Origin: an uncultured bacterium
GTDB taxonomy: Bacteria > Pseudomonadota > Alphaproteobacteria > Rhodospirillales > Rhodospirillaceae
Length of the DNA stretch: 5,814 bases
Direction of reading: 5' to 3'
Assembly: GCA_903896775.1 (NCBI GenBank)
Contig: CAITZE010000017.1
Location: 1-5,814 of the forward strand
Positions 1 to 5,814 of the stretch are shown one piece after another (the first letter of the stretch is position 1; the number at the start of each line of letters is the position of its first letter). A program made the position numbers and the translations under genes. A model generated the notes under the pieces. The model had not been told where the DNA came from and did not search any database. It was given only the letters and a program-made list of their open reading frames with translations.

Positions 1-224
1 CCGTCGATGATCTCGAGAAAATCTTCGATAAATTCTATCGTGCGCAGGCAGGCGATAGCCGCCGCGCCGGCACGGGCCTCGGCCTTGCGATATGCCGGGG
101 CTTTGTCGAAGCTATGCGCGGAACCATTGTTGCGGGTAACCGGTCTGACGGGCCGGGCGCAGTGTTCACGATCAACTTGCCGGTGCCGCCTCAGAAGGTT
201 GCGGACGTGGAGCATATGGTATGA
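1..224 (+). CDS. kdpD: Sensor histidine kinase KdpD, C-terminal end (5' truncated by window edge)
   Basis: This is the last 73 codons of a two-component sensor kinase, read from base 3 to the TGA at 222-224. Visible parts of the HATPase_c ATP-binding domain are the F-box (IFDKFYR, about residues 7-13 of the fragment) and the G2 box (GTGLGLAI, about 23-30). The stretch after it (CRGFVEA, then GNRSDGPGAVFTINLP) is the typical end of KdpD rather than of a generic kinase. Known role of the family: a membrane kinase that senses low K+ or osmotic stress and phosphorylates KdpE to switch on the kdpFABC potassium pump. The universal-stress-like, transmembrane and dimerisation regions lie outside the window. 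The stop overlaps the start of the next gene (ATGA at 221-224), and that gene encodes a KdpE-type regulator, which supports the assignment. Confidence 0.9.
   Translation, partial: VDDLEKIFDKFYRAQAGDSRRAGTGLGLAICRGFVEAMRGTIVAGNRSDGPGAVFTINLPVPPQKVADVEHMV
207..212 (+). promoter_or_regulatory. Ribosome binding site of kdpE
   Basis: GTGGAG lies eight bases upstream of the ATG at 221, inside the end of kdpD. It supports this start over the out-of-frame ATG at 216, and allows new initiation as well as coupling from kdpD. Confidence 0.55.
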
Positions 225-931
225 CAACCGGAACGGCTCCTGTTCGTGTGTTGGTCGTGGATGATGAACCACCTATCCGGCGACTTCTGAAAACCAGCCT
301 TGGCTCTCAGGGCTATCACGTGATCGAAGCCGAGGACGGCGAGCAGGCCCTGGCGCAAATCGAACGCGGCGCCATCGACGTTGTTGTGCTCGACCTTGGT
401 TTGCCCAATATGCACGGCTTCGACGTGATCACACGCATTCGCGCGCGCAACCCGACGGTGCCAATCATCGTACTTTCAGTGCGCTCTGACGAAGGCGGTA
501 AAGTCAAAGCTCTCGATCTTGGCGCCGACGACTACGTCACCAAACCCTTCGGCGCTGACGAGCTTTTGGCCCGCATTCGTGCGGCCCTCCGCCATCGGCT
601 GCAGCAAAAAGGCGAGCGGCCCATCTTTCGCAGCAATGAACTGGCCGTCGATTTGGTGCGCCGTGTGGTCAGTATTTCCGGCAAAGATATAAAACTCTCG
701 CCGCGCGAATACGATGTGCTGCGCCTGCTCGTGGCCCATGCCGGTAAAGTGCTCACGCACAAGTTCATCATTCAGGAAGTCTGGGGCGGGCAAACCGACG
801 TGCAATATCTTCGCGTCTATATTCGGGCCCTCCGCCAAAAAATCGAAACCGATCCCGAACGCCCGCAACACATTCTCACCGAGCAGGGCGTCGGCTACCG
901 CTTGCGCGCGCCCTTGGATAACGAGACATGA
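221..931 (+). CDS. kdpE: Response regulator KdpE (OmpR/PhoB family)
   Basis: This is a 236-residue cytoplasmic transcription activator with full family length. The N-terminal receiver domain (about 8-122) has the acidic pair D14/D15, the phospho-acceptor D58 in VLDLGLPNMHG, the switch serine S86 and the conserved K108 in the KPF motif. The segment VLSVRSDE followed by KVKALDLGADDY closely resembles KdpE proteins. The C-terminal winged-helix domain (about 134-232) carries LSPREYDVL, the recognition helix near 193-208 (start DVQYLRVYIRALRQ) and the wing motif GVGYRLRA. Known role: when phosphorylated by KdpD it activates kdpFABC under K+ limitation. Its start overlaps the kdpD stop by ATGA and its own stop overlaps the next start in the same way, so all three should be produced together. 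No KdpE binding site is visible because the pump promoter is not in the window. Confidence 0.95.
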   Translation: MTTGTAPVRVLVVDDEPPIRRLLKTSLGSQGYHVIEAEDGEQALAQIERGAIDVVVLDLGLPNMHGFDVITRIRARNPTVPIIVLSVRSDEGGKVKALDLGADDYVTKPFGADELLARIRAALRHRLQQKGERPIFRSNELAVDLVRRVVSISGKDIKLSPREYDVLRLLVAHAGKVLTHKFIIQEVWGGQTDVQYLRVYIRALRQKIETDPERPQHILTEQGVGYRLRAPLDNET

Positions 932-1374
932 AAATCGCCGATATCCTTGATCGCCGCCACGTGATTCCCGGCTTAGCTGCGATGAACAAAACGCAGCTCT
1001 TGGACGAACTGGCGCAACGCGCCGGCATCGCTCTCAAGATTGACGAGCGCGAGATTGCGTCGGCGCTGCATCAGCGCGAACGGTTAGGGTCTACCGGCGT
1101 CGGTCTCGGCATCGCTGTGCCGCATGCTCGTATCGCAGGCCTGAAACAACCCTTTGGACTTCTCGTAAGATTGGAACGGGCCATAGGCTACGACGCCATC
1201 GATGGCGCACCGGTGGATTTGCTGTTTCTGCTTTTGATACCTGTTGACGCGGACACCGCTCATTTGTCGGCTCTCGCGACAATCTCGCGCCGCTTGCGCG
1301 ATGCAGGCGTCACAAAAAATCTGCGCAATGCAGTGACAGCTAAAGAAATGTACGAGACTCTGGCCGGCACTTAG
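928..1374 (+). CDS. ptsN: PTS IIA protein of the nitrogen type (PtsN/EIIA-Ntr-like)
   Basis: This 148-residue protein is one complete PTS EIIA type-2 (fructose/mannitol-like) domain with nothing fused to it. The signature containing the phosphorylated histidine is intact: RERLGSTGVGLGIAVPHAR, with the active H66. The middle (PVDLLFLLLIPVD) and the helix after it (HLSALATISRRLRD) also fit the fold. It is slightly shorter than E. coli PtsN (about 163 residues). Known role: EIIA-Ntr takes phosphate from NPr and regulates partners instead of carrying sugar. Unphosphorylated EIIA-Ntr stimulates KdpD in E. coli, and links to K+ control are known in rhizobia. The position straight after kdpE, with an ATGA overlap (928-931), suggests that this copy acts on KdpD. 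Alphaproteobacteria usually also have ptsN near rpoN, so this may be a second paralogue. No sugar permease gene is nearby, which argues against a fructose enzyme. Confidence 0.9.
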   Translation: MKIADILDRRHVIPGLAAMNKTQLLDELAQRAGIALKIDEREIASALHQRERLGSTGVGLGIAVPHARIAGLKQPFGLLVRLERAIGYDAIDGAPVDLLFLLLIPVDADTAHLSALATISRRLRDAGVTKNLRNAVTAKEMYETLAGT

Positions 1375-2564
1375 ACCGATGGAATACCTTGCGGGCGGTC
1401 GATCACGGGGCGCGTGACGGACGGGGTATCGGGGCGTCCCTGCGGACGGTCGATGCTCGGGCGCGGCGCAACGCGTTCGGGCCTGCTGCCATCGGGCCTA
1501 ATGGCGGCGGGGCGCAACGATCCCCGTGCGGCATTGATCGTTACAACCGTATGCACATTCTCGATATTCGTCGCCGTGATGGCGCTGGGCCCGGCAATCG
1601 CACCGGTCACGATGATGCGGCCATTAGCCGGCGTGCCTGCGGGCAGGGCCGCGCCGTTCACAGTCACGCCGTCGATTGTCAGCGGTCCGCCACTCTCTGC
1701 TGCTTTAGGTGCATAAGCTTCCAACGAAACGGCAGTGACGGCTTCGTCGAAGGACAGCGGCGTGGTGCCGCTCACAACATCGGCTACGAATTTGCCATTA
1801 ATCATACGGCCGGCGGCGAAGACCTGCGCGCCAACTTGCGGCGCTGTCGCGCCTGCCGTTTGGGTCACGGGGATATCGAGATCGCCAACGTGCACGCTGG
1901 CAGCCGATACCGCCGTTGCGGTGCCGCGCAAAAGGATGCGGTCGTCGTCGGAGGTTTGATCGACGCGTGTCGCGATAATCGTGCCGTCGGCCTGGCGCAG
2001 ACCCGAGACGCTGACGATGTCGCCGGCTTGCAGTGTTTTGAACGCGGCAATAGCGGCCTTATCGCCGGCAAGATTCAGGCGAACCTTTTGGCCAAGCACG
2101 GTCAGATTTTCCGTAGAGGCATTGATCGCGGTCACAGGGCCGGTCACGGCGTGCTGAATCTCAAGTGTCGCAAGGCTGTACTTGCCGTCTTTGGAATGTG
2201 CCACGGCCTGGATGATCTGGCCCACGCGCAGGGAGTCGAGCGTTGTCGGCTTGCCGTCGCTGGCGACGGTGGTTTTATGATTGAACTCCAGCTCCAATCC
2301 ATTGACGAGAATCGAGCCAAAGCCGGTGATCGTACCGCGCACGCCGGTATTGGTGATGCCGGTGCCGCCGATACCGTCGCCGCGCGTGTTGATTTGCGCA
2401 GACTTGATTCCAGTGCCGCCAATGCCGTCGCCGTTTTTCGGATCGGCAGCGCTCATCATCGGTTGCGGCGCGTTCGCGCACGCTGCCAGCAGCGACAACA
2501 TCACCGCCGTCGCGCAAGTACGCAACGTTGTGCCGTTCAGGTGATGTTTAAAGCCCCTTGTCAT
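1371..2564 (-). CDS. Predicted outer-membrane lipoprotein with DUF5666-like repeats
   Basis: This is a 397-residue exported protein of unknown function. The start at 2564 has the Shine-Dalgarno sequence AAGGGG; an in-frame ATG at 2588 (405 residues) has none and would add eight polar residues before the signal peptide. A type II signal peptide ends in the lipobox SLLAAC, with the lipidated cysteine at residue 29 and alanine at +2, which favours the outer membrane in enterobacterial sorting rules. Two copies of GDGIGGTGI follow (about 45-53 and 62-70). Then come about four beta-rich modules (roughly 76-137, 141-205, 212-268, 275-340) with motifs such as GTITGFGSILVNG, VSVSGLRQADGTIIATRV and VFAAGRMINGKFVADVV, typical of DUF5666. 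The last 40 residues are rich in proline and arginine, with IDRPQG twice. It probably ends a transcript that starts at mnmC, 34 nt behind the previous gene. The family call is from memory of motifs; the lipoprotein call is firm. Confidence 0.8.
   Translation of the reverse strand: MTRGFKHHLNGTTLRTCATAVMLSLLAACANAPQPMMSAADPKNGDGIGGTGIKSAQINTRGDGIGGTGITNTGVRGTITGFGSILVNGLELEFNHKTTVASDGKPTTLDSLRVGQIIQAVAHSKDGKYSLATLEIQHAVTGPVTAINASTENLTVLGQKVRLNLAGDKAAIAAFKTLQAGDIVSVSGLRQADGTIIATRVDQTSDDDRILLRGTATAVSAASVHVGDLDIPVTQTAGATAPQVGAQVFAAGRMINGKFVADVVSGTTPLSFDEAVTAVSLEAYAPKAAESGGPLTIDGVTVNGAALPAGTPANGRIIVTGAIAGPSAITATNIENVHTVVTINAARGSLRPAAIRPDGSRPERVAPRPSIDRPQGRPDTPSVTRPVIDRPQGIPSV
1386..1454 (-). repeat. 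Two copies encoding IDRPQG in a Pro/Arg-rich tail, 51-bp period
   Basis: IDRPQG is encoded at 1437-1454 and again at 1386-1403. The surrounding unit is RPSIDRPQGRPDTPSVT followed by RPVIDRPQGIPSV, a period of 17 residues. Such a basic proline-rich tail is probably disordered and could reach or bind the cell wall, but no function is shown. Confidence 0.8.
2355..2432 (-). repeat. Two tandem copies encoding GDGIGGTGI, 51-bp period
   Basis: Copies at 2406-2432 and 2355-2381 encode the identical nonapeptide GDGIGGTGI, directly after the lipid anchor of the lipoprotein. The DNA differs at several third-codon positions, so the protein sequence rather than the DNA is conserved. The Asp/Gly pattern could form a flexible or cation-binding linker, but that is only a guess. 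Confidence 0.85.
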
Positions 2565-2567
2565 AGG

Positions 2568-2573
2568 CCCCTT
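2568..2573 (-). promoter_or_regulatory. Ribosome binding site deciding the lipoprotein start
   Basis: On the minus strand AAGGGG stands three bases before the ATG at 2564 (five if only AAGG pairs). The alternative in-frame ATG at 2588 follows the sequence AACGGCTGTTGA, which has no such motif. This is the main reason for the shorter start. Confidence 0.5.
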
Positions 2574-2598
2574 ATTGTCGGTTGCCATTCAACAGCCG

Positions 2599-3387
2599 TT
2601 AAGTTTCCGAATCTTCTGTTCCGGTCTCGGGTCGCAAATTTTTAAACGTCGCCGCGCCTTTATAAAAATACAGGCCAAAGTTCACGCGGCGTGTGGCGTT
2701 TTCTTTACCTTCGTCTTTGCGCGTCAATTCAAGCGCGAGACGATTAATATCCAGCAAAGCTTCCATACCCGCGCGCTCTGCTGCCTCCGCGAGCGCCTTC
2801 GCCGACTTCGGCGTCAACGCACTATAATGAACGCTACGCTCGAGCTGCGGGTTGCCTTCACCCAAAAGGTTGTGGGTGGCCGCAGCAATGTGATCGTGAA
2901 TATTGCGGCCGAAGAAGAATGCCTTCTCTTCCAGGCCTTTTTGGGGCACGAAATCTAACTGATTGAGAACGACTCTGTCTTTCTCGTCTAAATGGGCGAT
3001 CCCAAGCCGCAACCACTCGTCTAATACAGCGCGCGGTCGCACATCGGTTGAAATGCCCGCTACCAGAGCATCGAAAGACGGCGCGTCCGGCGACTCGGCT
3101 TGACGCGGCAAGGGTAACGGCCTGCCTTTGCGGTCGGTGGTCGCTGCCGTGCCAACCCAACGCGATATCATTTGTGCGCCGATGCTGATGCTGCGCGGGG
3201 CTTGCGGGCCTTTATCTTTCAAGCTTCGTAGGCGCTTCACGTCCTTGCGATGGACTCCGGTCAAAATGCTGACGCCGCTATCGGTGGCTTTTTTGCCTTC
3301 GGTCGGAAACTCGGTCAGCGCCACGTCGACATAGACCTGTTTCAGCACTTCGGTCAGTGCTGGAAGCCCCCCGCCTGATTGGCCCAC
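2599..3387 (-). CDS. DUF6502-like protein, possible helix-turn-helix regulator
   Basis: This is a 262-residue soluble protein without signal peptide or membrane segments. The start is a GTG at 3387, six bases after the mnmC stop and directly after an in-frame TAA. There is no clear Shine-Dalgarno sequence, so translation probably depends on ribosomes finishing mnmC. Motifs I associate with DUF6502 are LKQVYVDVA (15-23), a helix-turn-helix-like segment with SILTGVHRKDVKRL (about 40-53), the ISRWVGTAATTDRKGRPLPLP region (about 74-94), a SFDALVAGISTDVRPRAVLDE type motif (near 104-124), and LDFVPQKG. The HTH-like part suggests DNA binding, but the family has no established function that I know of. 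The N-terminus seems about 20-30 residues shorter than relatives as I remember them. The next gene downstream encodes the DUF5666-like lipoprotein, which may be its partner or target. The family call is from memory; that this is a real gene is well supported by position and coding pattern. Confidence 0.78.
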   Translation of the reverse strand: MGQSGGGLPALTEVLKQVYVDVALTEFPTEGKKATDSGVSILTGVHRKDVKRLRSLKDKGPQAPRSISIGAQMISRWVGTAATTDRKGRPLPLPRQAESPDAPSFDALVAGISTDVRPRAVLDEWLRLGIAHLDEKDRVVLNQLDFVPQKGLEEKAFFFGRNIHDHIAAATHNLLGEGNPQLERSVHYSALTPKSAKALAEAAERAGMEALLDINRLALELTRKDEGKENATRRVNFGLYFYKGAATFKNLRPETGTEDSET

Positions 3388-3393
3388 TTAAGA

Positions 3394-5361
3394 CTAAGAT
3401 TCGCGGCGTTTTAGATCCCGCACTAAGAATCGTCCCGGATGCAAAGCCGTGACAAGGTCGCGCTCGAGGGGCCAAGGCTCGCCCGCAATCATGGACGCGA
3501 GAACCTCTGCCGCTATCGGCGCGCTCACCAAACCCCGCGCACCCAATCCCGTCAAAGCATAGAGCCCCGGCTGATAAACAGCTTCGGGGTAGCGTGCCCA
3601 CGGGTGGCCATGGCGTAACTCGGCGAAGTCGCGCAAGTAAGTGGTTTGCTCAGGCATCGGTCCGACGATGGGCAAATGATCCAGGGTCGTGCAGCGATAG
3701 GCGGCGCGGCCTGTCAGGGACCGCACGTCGCTTCCCGCCATCATCTCAGGCAGCGCGCGCGCAAGGTCAGCCAGATTGCGCGCATGATCTCCCTCAACTA
3801 CGCGTGGATCGATATCAAAAGCATCGGTATCCACCCAATCGAAAGTCGCGCCGATGCAGTGAGCGCCGTCATTGCTTGAGGGTATAGCCGGAGTCATATA
3901 GCCGCCATAAGCCAGTACCGTGCGCAGTTGCGCGCTCATTGATGTCGGCGGTGCGAGAGTGATTTGACCCCGGCGCGCTTTCAGCGGCAGCCATGTGGAT
4001 ATGGGCAAATTCGCTGCGCCAAGTGCATTGGCGAGAATCACCACATCGGCTTCGGCGCACACATGCCCCGCTGCGTCGCTTATCCGCCACACGCCGTTAT
4101 TATGATGAATCGCGCCGACATCGACGTTGAGGAGGCGATGTGTGCTGCCTGCAAGTGCCGCGCAAAACGCACGTGGCTTCAGCCAGCCGCCTTGCGGAAA
4201 ATACAACGCGCTATAAGGAAGCGCGCAGCCTGCAATGTCGGAGGCTTCTGCCGCGTCGACGCGCACCAGCAAAGAGTCCGGTAACGGTCCTTCTGCCGCA
4301 ATGGCAATGTGGCGCGCAGCTTCAGCGTCGTCGGTGGCGAGGTGAAGCAGACCGCAGTGGTCGCGAGAGGTGGCGTCGCCCGCCCCACCAAGGTCTTCGA
4401 TCGTCTGCAGCGCAAAGCGCCAAGCCGCCGCATAAAAACGCCCGTCGAGATTAGGCGCTGCGGTCAGACGCGGCATCAGCACACCGGCAGGATTGCCGGA
4501 GGCTTCATAGGCCAATGCGCCACGCCGATCTATGATGGTGGTATGCCACCCGCGCCGCATCAAAGCATGGGCTGTGCTGGTGCCGGCGATACCGCCGCCG
4601 ATAATGACGGCGTGGCCTTGTTTTGGGCGTTGCGGTTTAGCGAACCAGGGTTGCAATGCCGATTTTCTCGCAGGCCCCCGAAATTGGCCGCGTAACATAT
4701 CGCGCTTCGCGCCAAAGCCGGGCGCCTTCGAGACTTCGAAGCCGGCTTCATCGAGCTTTCGGCGTACCTCTCCTGCAACGCTGTAAGTCGCAAGCCGCGT
4801 GCCGGCATGAGAAAGCCGCGCCATCTCCGTGAACACCGCAGCACTCCACATGGCGGGATTTTTTTCCGGCGCGAACCCGTCCAAAAACCACGCGCCGACA
4901 TCAGCTTCCAATTGCGAAAGTGCGTCCACTGCATCGCCGTACAGCAGCGTTAAGGTGATCCCGTCACCCGGAAAGAGGCGATGAAAGCCGGGCTGCGGCT
5001 CCGGGTAGACTTTCAGGAGGCCGCACGCGAGATGCGCGAGTTCGGGCCATTGATCGAGGCACGCGCCGAGTTCGGTGCGTGTAAGCGGATAGCCCTCCAC
5101 CGCCACATAATGCAATCGCGCGCCGGGCCGAGACGTACGTTTCCAAAGCTCCCAGGTCGCGAGAAAGTTGCGTCCCGTTCCGAAGCCCAACTCACCAACC
5201 GTGAAGGCGCATTGTTCGCGCCAAGCCTGAGTAAGGCCGCAGCCGTCTAGGAATACATGGCGCGCCTCGGGCAGGCCGCCGTTGCGGTTGAAGTAGATAT
5301 CGCCGAAACGGCTTGCCGCGGGCGTCCGCCCAGGTTCCCAGACCAACCCTGGATCGGGCAT
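3394..5361 (-). CDS. mnmC: Bifunctional tRNA mnm5s2U biosynthesis protein MnmC
   Basis: This 655-residue enzyme makes the last two steps of 5-methylaminomethyl-(2-thio)uridine at wobble position 34 of tRNA. The FAD domain removes the carboxymethyl group of cmnm5U, and the methyltransferase domain methylates the resulting nm5U. The N-terminal methyltransferase (about 1-230) has the SAM loop ELGFGTGRNFL (57-67), the acidic E89 after the second strand, and the catalytic motif DGFAPEKNPAMW (161-172), then GFGAKRDMLRG (215-225). The C-terminal oxidoreductase has the dinucleotide motif GGGIAG (255-260), EASGNPAGVLMPRL, FPQGGWLKPRAFC, and near the end LDHLPIVGPMP and TGLGARGLVSAPIAAEVLAS. Length matches E. 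coli MnmC (668). The open frame extends to 5652, but that part is antisense to the divergent gene and unlike MnmC. Family alignment favours the ATG at 5361; ATGs at 5409 and 5418 remain possible. It heads a likely three-gene transcript. Confidence 0.96.
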   Translation of the reverse strand: MPDPGLVWEPGRTPAASRFGDIYFNRNGGLPEARHVFLDGCGLTQAWREQCAFTVGELGFGTGRNFLATWELWKRTSRPGARLHYVAVEGYPLTRTELGACLDQWPELAHLACGLLKVYPEPQPGFHRLFPGDGITLTLLYGDAVDALSQLEADVGAWFLDGFAPEKNPAMWSAAVFTEMARLSHAGTRLATYSVAGEVRRKLDEAGFEVSKAPGFGAKRDMLRGQFRGPARKSALQPWFAKPQRPKQGHAVIIGGGIAGTSTAHALMRRGWHTTIIDRRGALAYEASGNPAGVLMPRLTAAPNLDGRFYAAAWRFALQTIEDLGGAGDATSRDHCGLLHLATDDAEAARHIAIAAEGPLPDSLLVRVDAAEASDIAGCALPYSALYFPQGGWLKPRAFCAALAGSTHRLLNVDVGAIHHNNGVWRISDAAGHVCAEADVVILANALGAANLPISTWLPLKARRGQITLAPPTSMSAQLRTVLAYGGYMTPAIPSSNDGAHCIGATFDWVDTDAFDIDPRVVEGDHARNLADLARALPEMMAGSDVRSLTGRAAYRCTTLDHLPIVGPMPEQTTYLRDFAELRHGHPWARYPEAVYQPGLYALTGLGARGLVSAPIAAEVLASMIAGEPWPLERDLVTALHPGRFLVRDLKRRES

Positions 5362-5416
5362 AGGCCGGCCGCGTGTTTTTCCCGCTTCGTATGTGCACCC
5401 CAAGGTCATGACGCAC

Positions 5417-5446
5417 ATTATATATAGTGAGGTGTGCCGGGACCAA
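5417..5446 (-). promoter_or_regulatory. Probable mnmC promoter
   Basis: On the minus strand a perfect -10 box TATAAT lies at 5422-5417 and a partial -35 box TTGGTC at 5446-5441, with an 18-base spacer. Transcription would start near 5410, giving a leader of about 50 bases to the ATG at 5361. The surrounding TATATATA is palindromic and the only AT-rich island between mnmC and the divergent gene, so a promoter for the latter might overlap it, although no good plus-strand -35 box is seen. Confidence 0.5.
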
Positions 5447-5491
5447 CTGGGCCGCTTGCAAAGCGAGGCGCACTGCGGCAAGTCATGCGGC

Positions 5492-5814
5492 ATGACAGAC
5501 CCCGCCGAAATCGCCCAAAGCTTTGCCTCTTTAGCCCCCGCTTGCGATTTCTGGTCGGTGCGGACTTTGCGCAGCCGGGCCGAGCATTTGGGCGTAACGC
5601 GCGGTGTGGCAGATCCTGTCAGCCTCTCCGAGGATGTCGGCGCCATGGTCACGGTTCATGCCGGCGGCGGTCTTGGGTATGCGGCGACCTCCGATGTCAG
5701 TTCCGCCGGATTAAAGCGCGCCGCCGCCGCCGCCCTCGATTGGGCGAAGCGTTCGGCTGGGCGCATGGTCTCCCCCTTGCCATTGCGTACCGGTAAGCCT
5801 GTACAGCACGATCA
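5492..5814 (+). CDS. TldD/PmbA-family protein, N-terminal part (3' truncated by window edge)
   Basis: An open frame runs from the ATG at 5492 to the window end (107 full codons) with no stop. The N-terminal domain matches the TldD/PmbA fold: a strand pair VRTLRSRAEHLGVTRG (23-38), then SLSEDVGAMVTVHAGGGLG (44-62), YAATSD (63-68) and a helix KRAAAAALDWAKR. In known relatives this is where each subunit contributes S-D-G-G-R/A-T-like residues before the helix. TldD and TldE form a metalloprotease that trims small proteins and peptides such as microcin B17 and CcdA; the metal-binding HExxxH motif of TldD would be beyond this window, so TldD and the non-catalytic PmbA type cannot be told apart. 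There is no strong Shine-Dalgarno sequence; GAGG at 5465-5468 is too far away. The gene is divergent from mnmC across about 130 bases. Confidence 0.75.
   Translation, partial: MTDPAEIAQSFASLAPACDFWSVRTLRSRAEHLGVTRGVADPVSLSEDVGAMVTVHAGGGLGYAATSDVSSAGLKRAAAAALDWAKRSAGRMVSPLPLRTGKPVQHD

Noticed and set aside
476..871. A 131-codon minus-strand frame inside kdpE
   Set aside because: It lies wholly within a clear response regulator gene and shows no domain features of its own.
928..1374. Fructose or mannitol transporter IIA component
   Set aside because: The EIIA type-2 fold is shared, but there is no IIB/IIC permease or HPr domain and the context is kdpDE, so a regulatory PtsN-type role fits better.
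1389..2645. A 418-codon open frame on the plus strand opposite the lipoprotein gene
   Set aside because: It is longer than the gene it opposes, but its translation is rich in Arg, Gly, Ala and His with no recognisable motif. It is the expected antisense shadow of a GC-rich gene, while the minus strand has a lipobox, Shine-Dalgarno sequence and repeated protein motifs.
3278..3601. A 107-codon minus-strand frame spanning the mnmC/DUF6502 junction as the missing N-terminus
   Set aside because: Joining it through the G run would give a longer DUF6502 protein, but no suitable start codon lies near the junction and the joined residues do not clearly resemble the family. It is kept only as a possibility in the junction finding.
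5362..5652. N-terminal extension of the mnmC frame up to 5652
   Set aside because: The extra residues are unlike MnmC, pass through the TATAAT box and lie antisense to the start of the TldD/PmbA-family gene, so they are not taken as coding.
5434..5796. A 120-codon plus-strand frame from a GTG at 5434
   Set aside because: It overlaps the TldD/PmbA-family frame in another register; its Arg-rich product has no family features, whereas the frame from 5492 matches known motifs.

Overview
The window looks like ordinary chromosome from a GC-rich (about 60 %) proteobacterium, most likely an alphaproteobacterium. The reasons are a KdpD/KdpE pair followed directly by a PTS IIA gene, a fused two-domain MnmC, and the codon use. 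No mobile element, tRNA, rRNA or CRISPR array is visible. Genes fill the window almost completely; the only gap over 100 bp is the divergent promoter region at about 5362-5491.

Left block, plus strand (1-1374): the 3' end of the potassium/osmotic sensor kinase gene kdpD, the complete response regulator gene kdpE, and a gene for a nitrogen-type PTS IIA protein (PtsN-like). The three are joined by two ATGA stop/start overlaps, so they should be translated as one coupled unit. IIA-Ntr is known in other proteobacteria to bind KdpD and change its kinase activity, so this operon probably carries a K+ sensor, its regulator and a PTS input together. The kdpFABC pump genes would be expected upstream, outside the window.

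Middle and right block, minus strand (5361 down to 1371): mnmC (tRNA wobble-uridine modification), then 6 nt later a DUF6502-type protein with a helix-turn-helix-like segment, then a predicted DUF5666-type lipoprotein with glycine-rich and proline-rich repeats. Their spacing suggests one transcript. The last two are the least understood genes here and may form a functional pair (cytoplasmic regulator-like protein plus envelope lipoprotein). The lipoprotein gene meets ptsN tail to tail, and the two stop codons share the four bases TTAG, leaving no intergenic terminator.

Right edge, plus strand (5492-5814): the 5' end of a TldD/PmbA-family gene, divergent from mnmC. An AT-rich island near 5417-5426 holds a good -10 box for mnmC.
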